A DNA stretch of 64,000 nucleotides, taken from Engraulis encrasicolus. Its lineage: Eukaryota > Chordata > Actinopteri > Clupeiformes > Engraulidae. Within the stretch, counting starts at the first letter, position 1. Every line of letters starts with the position of its first letter. The DNA is taken from the NCBI RefSeq assembly GCF_034702125.1, contig NC_085859.1, positions 6,281,116 through 6,345,115 on the forward strand, written 5' to 3'. Shown piece by piece: positions 57,111 to 64,000 of the stretch. Both the position numbers and the translations under genes were made by a program. Under the pieces are notes generated by a model. That model ran no database searches and was not told the origin of the DNA. It saw only the letters and a list, made by a program, of their open reading frames with translations.

Positions 57111-58809
57111 CAGGGTGTCCGCGGAGTCTAAAAAAGTCTAAAAAAGTCTAAAATTACACATAATCCATTTTAGGCCTAAAAAAGTCTAAAATATAGGGAT
57201 TTTTTGCACTTGAGTCTAAAATTGCGTTTGAGTAATTTAAGACCTACGTTTCAATGCAAAATATCGACAAAGGATTAATGTTTATTTGTTCTGTTTTGCT
57301 TTGTTTTTACGTCCTTTTCCACGCCACTTTTTCTGGTATTGTGGCAGTTATGGTCTGTGTAGTTCTACATGAAATGTTGCTGTTTGTAACGTACAATAAT
57401 AAAACTACAGATGTTATACGGAAATGTACTGTAGCTCCTCCTCCCCTTTCACCGCACAGTCTGACTAGAAAGCCCACTTTAGTGGTGTTATATCTAGACA
57501 TTGTTTATATCTAGACGTTGTAAAAGCGATATTGGCGTTGCGTTGGCCATACATTAGATAACTAGGCTTCTTGACTGTCTTAAACACCTGGAAGAAGTTA
57601 ACTAATGAGGGATAGTCAGTCACCACCTCATTGAAAAAGATTTCTATTTGGAAGGATGTCGATTAAAAACAGAAGACAAATGTGACAGTGCAAGCCAAGG
57701 GAATATGTCAGCACCAGTGTGAATCGTTGCAGGTAAGAAGTGATTTTTAGTCCTTGCAGTGGTGATGGAATAGTCAGGTGTTGGCTGTGGCTTAGCAGTC
57801 TAGCGTAGTTGTTAGCCTCAACGTTGGCGAAGCTTGATTGTGTCTGTGCGAGAGTAGCGACAGTGTGTGTGTGGCTAATCTGAAATTATGAGTGATTTAA
57901 CAGTCGAATTCCCATGGAAGTGCCTTTGTTGTAGTCCTATTCTGTTTGATGCCTTGGTATTTTGTGCTGGTTCTGTGGTAGCAATTTGCAAACTGGTGGG
58001 CATTTGAGCTGTTACGGTCATGTCCACGCACAAACGTTTGTGCTGTCACATGCACTTCTCATTAGCTCAAAGTCAGTCCGTCAATGTTTGAAAGACCTCA
58101 GGAGTCAAAGCACATGAAACATATTGTGCAATTCATTTAACAAAATGGATAAGATATGCTATGTTGATGGATGATTTAATTGTTATAACCCCGTTTTGCG
58201 TTTTCTTTGCCTGCTGCTTATGAATTGATCACCATTTAGCTTCACGTTATGCTGCTTGAAAATATGTTAAGCCTAAACTACGTCTACATCAAAAGAGCCC
58301 TAGATTTTGAATACCGTAGCCAGCTGCGCATTACCGACTCTCGCGCCGTGGCAGAATCTTTCTCGCGTCGCGCTCTTGAGCTGTCATGCAAGTTACACTC
58401 TCGCTTGCGTGAGACCTCTGGTACAACCCCCCTAAAACGAATAAAGCATGAATCTTTGGATTGAGTGGCATGGGCTGAGTTGGTCAAAATTTAGAACTAT
58501 TTTGTTATTAGTATTAACTGCCACAAGACGTTCTCTTGGACACCTCCAATAGATGAAACAAATAAACGTCATTTTATGGCAGCATTTTATGGCAGTAGTG
58601 GTGTTAGCTCATGTTCTGTTCTTGGTTAGGTCCTCTTGATATAGGCTTGCACACATGGCAATCACATTTTGATTTAAAAACCTCAGTCAGTGCAATGTAA
58701 AGACAGGCTGTTCACAAATGCTGGCTTTGATAACTTGAAATTGTGAAAGCGAGCATTGCACCTTCTCACTGGTCATTTATGATCAGATCTCTTTATGCTT
58801 ATAATATGC

Positions 58810-58857
<48 letters not shown>

Positions 58858-59207
58858 TGTAGTGTGTGCAGGGCCACTGACAGCTTTTACCGGGCCCGGG
58901 GCTAAATCATCTGAAAGGGCCCCCCTCTCAATAAATACAATACAATTGGGTCCCAATTCTGAGGGGCCTCTTTCTCTGGGGCCGGGTCAACTGTCCCCTC
59001 CCCTGTCGGCTTCTGTGTGTGTGCGTGTGTGCGTGTGCTTTTGTGTGTGTGTGTGTGTGTGTGCGCGCGCGCGCGTATCAATTGACCACAATCTGGCTTT
59101 ATTTCATTTTTTATTACTCCGCGAAGGTCTAAAATTTTGCCCATGATGGTCTAAAAAAGGTCTAAAAAAGTCTAAAATTTCACTTGTTAAAAGCTGCAGA
59201 CACCCTG
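57111..59207. mobile_element. hAT-like element (CAGGGTGTCCGC ends)
   Basis: 2097 bp from CAGGGTGTCCGCGGAGTC to GCAGACACCCTG with AAAAAAGTCTAAAAAAGTCTA arrays at both ends; AATCAC on both sides. It contains (GT)n tracts at about 58813-58857 and 59043-59076. No transposase seen. Confidence 0.75.
58813..58857 (+). repeat. (GT)n microsatellite
   Basis: A GT run of about 42 nt; a second GT/GC run lies at about 59043-59076. Confidence 0.9.
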
Positions 59208-59630
59208 AATCACAAATTAGAAGTCTCTTGCAGTTGTTGACCTATGCCAAATTAACGCAGCGTTCCCAGGAAGGGTGCACCAATTCAAACAGGTAGAAGT
59301 TTGCTTATAGCCAAAGTATAGGCTACAATGTAAAAACATTTTGTAATTATGTAAGCCTAGGCCACATATTTATGATAAGGAGTTGTTGCGCTACAACTGC
59401 TGCTCAAGTTGGTGATCATAGTCATCTCAAGTCCAACTTGAAAACGGCGTACACCGTCTGAGAGCAGTCGTAGGATTTCATCTTTCCTGCGCTTACGATG
59501 AGATTTGATAAATGCCAACTGGTCGTAGGAAAAGAACGTACGCATGACGTACGTACGATTCTCGTTGTACGCGGCTTTGATGAATGAGGGCCACTGTGTT
59601 GGTTAACATGAACAGGAACATTTCACTTAC

Positions 59631-60048
59631 TTTCTGGAAATGCAATTTCCTCTTCCTCTCCTTCTTCATTGATCATAATCATCTTTTGATGCCCAGGGCC
59701 AGGAGCGCTGGACGACGCCTCCTTCTCCTCCTCTTCTATTTTCTCTCTTTCTTCTTCCTCCTCCTCCTCCTCCTCCTCTTCCTTGCCTTCTTCATTGGTG
59801 ATCATCGCACTTGTCGCCTCCTCCTCCTCTTCTTCTATTCTATCTCTTTCTACTTCCTCCTCCTCCTCTACTTCATCTCTTTCTTCATCTTCTTCTTCCT
59901 CCACCTCTTCTTCTCCGCCATCTCTTTTTCCCTCCTCTTCTCCATTTTCATTAGTAACTACAATCTTCAGAAACCCTGGGTCAGGAGCAGGAGACGACTC
60001 ATCCTCTTCGGTGTTAATGTCTTGGTCCAATTGAGACGTCTCATCCAT
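59631..60048 (-). CDS. Zinc-finger gene 4, acidic N-terminal exon (about 3 repeats)
   Basis: Begins MDETSQLDQDINTEEDESS, then APDPGFLK with TNENGEEE, a Glu-rich middle with SAMITNEEGKEEE, and APGPGHQKM with INEEGEEEE, ending FPESE once spliced. Donor GTAAGT (GT at 59630-59629), phase 1, as in the other genes. The acceptor ends cttgcag near 60056. It shares MDET with gene 1 and the DQDI core with genes 2 and 3, so it is intermediate between them. No known domain is recognised. Confidence 0.85.
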
Positions 60049-60230
60049 TGTGTGATCTGCAAGTTAAGAAGAGCATTGCAAGTCATCAAAGTCTTACTCT
60101 TCTGTTTCCTCTGTCACTGATATACTGTTTTATAGCTGAAGTAATAAGTAATAAGCTAAAGTAATGTCATTCGACTGTTCTCAGACCTATTGAATGCTTG
60201 CTCAATTTCAAAAATGTGTTTCTGTTTCTT

Positions 60231-60263
<33 letters not shown>

Positions 60264-60437
60264 CATGAATATCTATCAAAACTAAGTGAAGTTGAACTGC
60301 GCGCTGAAGTCTGGTCTAACACAATGTCAATATTCTGTGCAAACACCAGTTGCATAGATTTTTGGAAATAAAAGTAGACTTACACTTCTCAAATGAGTGT
60401 GTGTCCTTCGAAGTGCATCAGCCTTTGTAATCACGCC

Positions 60438-60485
60438 CAGTGATTGGATACTCCTTAGAGTTCACCAAAGAGTATCCAATCACTG
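60438..60485. repeat. Perfect 16-bp inverted repeat in intron 1 of gene 4
   Basis: CAGTGATTGGATACTC, 16-nt loop, GAGTATCCAATCACTG. Weaker pairing (ATCAGCCT / AGGCTGAT) extends the hairpin outward, so it may be the core of a small MITE. Confidence 0.75.
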
Positions 60486-60938
60486 AGCAAGCATGACTAC
60501 CGGTAATTAGGCTGATACTTGACATTGGTAAATTGTGTTTGACAGATCGTCCTGTCCATTCATAAGCTTCAAACATTTTTCATATTTTCATCGATTTACA
60601 CTACAACATCCATTATTAATTATATAGCCCAATCACAACAACATATTGAACTCCAATTGCTTTCAAATAGGCCTACACATACACAAGAGATTGATGAACA
60701 GATGCGTGGATGCAGCAAACCTTTTCTTCCGTCTAGCTAAATAACAGTAGTTAAAAATTGCCCTCATGTGGTTACCAAATATTTTACAGTAAATTACTAC
60801 AGTGCATTTTTTTCCCAATGTCAGAAAAATCATAAGTAGCCTAAATTCTGTAGTAGGGGTAACGAACACGTTCTCAAACTGACGCACCAGTTCTAGAGGC
60901 TGCCAAGAAGGCGCCAACTAACTTCCAAAGACTAGACC

Positions 60939-61247
60939 GGTGGTTCTCAAACGTTTTCCATCATCATCTACCCCCCCCTTCAGAGGGCCTGAATGCTTGT
61001 GAGCCCCCCCCCCATGTCAAAGGAAAGGTGACTGGTGAGATTAAACAAAGAGGGACTGCAGTCGAATGCAGATGTGTGTTAATTTCCAATGGTATTCAAA
61101 TTCATGACAATTAATAATATAATGTTGGTGAGGGCTTTAAACGTATTGACTTATTGGCGAGACAGGAAATCATTTCCTTGGGGGAAAAAAACCCAAAATA
61201 AGATGTCACACGCGCCCCCCCAGACGCCCCACTTTGAGAAACACTGG
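60939..61247. mobile_element. hAT-like MITE with perfect 8-bp duplication
   Basis: 309 bp, ends GGTGGTTCTCAAACG / CTTTGAGAAACACTGG, flanked by ACTAGACC at 60931-60938 and 61248-61255, in intron 1 of gene 4. Confidence 0.9.
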
Positions 61248-61731
61248 ACTAGACCTATTCTGGATTTTCTAAACTCCTGCACCTTGGACTCTTACTACCT
61301 CACTATGGCCTTGTCAATTTGTGATTCACGCTAAATACATTTCAGGGATTCACGAGACAAGACTTCTGATAGTTTTAACTGCTGGACGCGCACCCATGCC
61401 ACCCTTTGAGCCTAGCCAGAAACAACGACGGTATCGATTGTTATTTTGCTGCCAATTACGACTAGGCCCAGGCCATTAGGTGACATGCAATGCCCGTGGA
61501 CTTTTTTGCTGGGTCTCCGCTCGCATGTGCTACATCGTTGTTATAATGCCAATGTCAACACACATAATACAACACCACATGCAACGCTGAAAATGATCTT
61601 AGTTGCGAATGTTTTAACTTTGTCTCGACAGCAGCGCACGAAGAAGTCCCTGGCTGGGACGCAACGCAAATTACACTGGTGTTCTCCTACTACGAAGTCT
61701 AACAGGTGATGGCCGATGCCTATGGTCTTAC

Positions 61732-61915
61732 CAGCTGTCGGCTCAGGCTTTGGTTTTCGGTACAAAATCAAGCAGGGCTTGATTGCTGGAAGAAAAAACA
61801 AAACTGAAGTTCTGTCTCTCTCTCGTCTCCAACTGCAGCAATGACTGTAGGTTCGCAGTGTGTGAAGCAAGCGGAAATAGACATTTGCAACAACTACCCC
61901 GAATTTCAAAACAAA
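61732..61915 (-). other. Zinc-finger gene 4, non-coding first exon (5' UTR)
   Basis: Donor CAGCTG|GTAAGACC (GT at 61731-61730). Shares TTGGTTTTCGGTA with genes 2 and 3, and CAAGCAGGGCT, GTGAAGCAAGCGGA and TTTCAAAACAAAAGC with gene 1. The sequence just upstream contains GGGGCGGGAC (about 62041), an Sp1-like box on the shared flank with a possible plus-strand exon at 62478. Gene 4 spans roughly 48475-61915. Confidence 0.6.
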
Positions 61916-62477
61916 AGCCTGACTATCTTCCCAAACTAGGGTGCGTGGCCTTCCACAAGGGGGTGCGCAATATGCTGTATCACTGACGTGTATAGTATAA
62001 CTGGACTGCGGATGTTCGATGTGTTGTGAAGCAACGGCTGGGGGCGGGACATGGGACGATTTTTGGGCGGAAGAAGGAAGTAGAGCGCCTTTTCCCATTA
62101 TTCTCAATGGTGGACTTGAAGCCATATAGTTCCTAGGCAATTCTTGCCGAGTCGGCCCTGTTTCGTTAAAACGGTAGTCTCCCCTCCCTCCCAAACAACC
62201 CAGATATTTTTTTCGGGCTGACCCTTTATTTAAGAAAGCTATTAAAATAGTTTAAATGACCAATGAGCATGGCTATTTGGGTTGATTGGCAGTTGCCATT
62301 CTTTAGAATTATTGTTTTGATTGACAGGCAGGCCGTTGTCAAGGAGAAGGGCGAGTCTCGCGGCGTCTCCAGGGGAAGCCCCCTCCCTCCCTGCTGCATT
62401 ACTTTCAACCAGCTCTGCTTTCAACAGCTTCATTACTGCGATGGGTTATTTAATTTTGGTACACTTTCCCCACAAAT

Positions 62478-62537
62478 ATGCGTTGTTGTACTTTTGGATG
62501 TACTTCTCCGTACTCTGTAAGGACCTCTGCAGTTTTG
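62478..62537 (+). CDS. Possible first exon of a THAP-type zinc-finger gene
   Basis: Twenty codons from ATG run to a GTAAGT donor in phase 0 and read MRCCTFGCTSPYSVRTSAVL. The C-x3-GC start resembles the first residues of THAP domains (C-x2-4-C near the N-terminus), where the first intron is often close by. It lies about 560 bp from gene 4's first exon, in opposite orientation. I could not find a convincing next exon with the expected C-x2-H or FP motif before 64000. It could be a real gene start, a THAP-bearing transposase remnant, or chance. Confidence 0.3.
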
Positions 62538-63309
62538 GTAAGTAAAATAAAAAACATGTATATACGTGGCTGATTGACCAAAATGACTGAGCTTTGTTAA
62601 ACAAACACGTACGACAATGCTAGCTTGTTATTAGCCCAAGGCAGCATGCCTGATCTTTTCAGTGTTTGATGATCTGTCGGCTTGTCAAGTAACTTAATTA
62701 TAATTTGAATGCCATTGCTTTTGAAAGCAAAATGTGTCTGTTTGGCGTGCGTCAGGTGTAATTCCCTCCTTCCGTACCGTAGCCAAGTCCTTACATCAAG
62801 ATGAGTAAACATTTCACTACCATTCTGGCACTATGCTGGCAGTGGCCACATCGGAAAAAGCAACGTAGTCTAGCTGTGTTCCTCCGTCAACTGTTAAATA
62901 TTGTTTGTTTCTGTGTTGCCAAATTGCTAGTTGGTGATGAAATGATGGTCATTGGTACGTTCGTTTCTGTATGCAAATTGCGTCATTAATGTTGACTGTA
63001 CTGAGTGACGAGTGCATAGTGTAATGCAAATTGTGTCATTAATGTTTAATTGTAGGCCTACTGACGAGTGCATTGTGTAGTAAACATTTCCCCATCCTCA
63101 TGTGACATGGTTTCATTCTGTAGGCAAACAACAAACCACACTTCACCTGGAAAACAGAGCCAGGACTCACTGTCAGATAAGTAAAGTTTCAAATCCTTAA
63201 AGTATGCTCCTGAGTTTAAGACCAGAGACCTTCCAATGTAAAGCTAACACCATCATCTGCTTACTCTGCATGTGTTTTATATATTAGTAATAAAATAGTA
63301 ATGAAATAT

Positions 63310-63516
63310 GGTCCAAGTAGACAAATGCTGAGGCACTCTAGGTTGCAATGTTGTTTACTTTTTATTTGGCTACAATGCCTACGCATTTCGGCCCTTATGG
63401 CCTTCTTCAGGACGTATAGGCCATAAGGGCCGAAACGCGTAGGCATTGTAACCAAATAAAAAAGTTTTTAAAAATGCAACCTTGAGTGCCTCAGCATCTG
63501 ACTGTCTTCCTGGACC
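63310..63516. mobile_element. Fold-back element, about 200 bp palindrome
   Basis: The left half (GGTCCAAGTAGACAAATGCTG ... CTACGCATTTCGGCCCTTATGGCC) is the reverse complement of the right half (GGCCATAAGGGCCGAAACGCGTAG ... CAGCATCTGACTGTCTTCCTGGACC). The inner arms of about 40 bp are almost perfect around a 16-nt loop. Confidence 0.85.
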
Positions 63517-64000
63517 AAGTTTGAGAGCCCTACACTGATGAGCACCAAGGAAATAAGGTGAAGACCCAGAAGCACTCCAATTACCTGCTTGTGAGTAATG
63601 AAATATATGTTGTTCTCATCACCCTTCGTTTGTCATCATTTTCTTTACAGATGTCTGAAAATGTACAGTAGGCTACACACCAGCAGGTCTCACCATAGTC
63701 AACATCATCAAGGATTGTCACTCCGACCTGAGAAGAGGCCCCATAGAGACACGGACAAGGACCAGCCACTGTTGCCAGTGCACAACTGAGGACCCGACCA
63801 GCCTGCTGCCATCTATGATACTATATAGTACCCGGTATGTAACATTACACTACACTCAGCCAATGCTTTCATCCAAAGCTTATCACTTATTTTTACATGT
63901 GCCTCCCAATTTGAAGGGACAAAAAGTAATTGGACTGGATAAAAGTATACATCAAGCGTAGTAAACTCTTAGCATTTTGTCAGTAGCCACTATCTTCAAT

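Noticed and set aside
58814..59146. Cys/Val-rich frame on (GT)n
   Set aside because: Microsatellite translation inside an hAT-like element.

Overview
The window is vertebrate genomic DNA and almost certainly from a ray-finned (teleost) fish. It has spliced C2H2 zinc-finger genes with GT..AG introns, very dense DNA transposons and MITEs (Tc1/mariner, IS630-like, hAT-like, TTAA-flanked), L2-like LINE tails and many microsatellites. I cannot name the species.

The only clear protein-coding content is a tandem array of four paralogous zinc-finger genes, all on the minus strand and about 15-18 kb apart. Each has the same plan: a non-coding first exon ending in a GTAAGA donor; a second exon that starts the protein with MDE(T/K) and encodes an acidic, Glu-rich region built from a repeated Pro-Gly/Asn-Gly motif; and a last exon encoding an array of C2H2 fingers. 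In all four genes the acidic exon ends in phase 1 and joins the finger exon in frame, so the models support one another. Predicted proteins: gene 1, 380 aa and 9 fingers (exons 11137-11345, 6049-6337, 5174-5289, 4252-4989); gene 2, 654 aa and 12 intact fingers (28052-28235, 26532-27195, 15265-16565); gene 3, 582 aa and 11 fingers (43597-43795, 40143-40668, 32842-34064); gene 4, 615 aa and 14 fingers, one lacking its last His (61732-61915, 59631-60048, 48475-49904). They are probably nuclear DNA-binding regulators. No KRAB, SCAN or BTB domain, and no recognisable FiNZ domain, is visible; the acidic repeat exon takes the place of such an N-terminal module.

Layout: 1-4250, repeats and MITEs; 4252-11345, gene 1 with a Tc1 element and MITEs in intron 1; 11346-15264, intergenic DNA with a large hAT-like element, a Harbinger-like MITE, an hAT MITE and a 65-nt poly-C tract; 15265-28235, gene 2, whose 10-kb intron 2 holds a Mutator-like element, hAT-like and IS630-like elements and a 140-bp satellite; 28236-32841, intergenic; 32842-43795, gene 3, with a four-level transposon nest in intron 2 and a 2-kb fold-back element in intron 1; 43796-48474, intergenic; 48475-61915, gene 4; 61916-64000, a GC-rich flank with a possible THAP-type first exon on the plus strand and a fold-back repeat.

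Most notable: (i) gene 1 carries a 184-bp LINE-tail insertion inside its first finger that looks like a newly gained intron, because removing it at the GT/AG borders restores the ancestral frame exactly; (ii) the acidic Pro-Gly/Asn-Gly repeat exon, with about 2, 5, 4 and 3 repeats in the four genes, looks like an undescribed zinc-finger-associated N-terminal domain; (iii) gene 3 is a mosaic of gene-2-like and gene-4-like finger sequence. Because the genes are paralogous, several transposon insertions can be checked against an empty site inside the same window.
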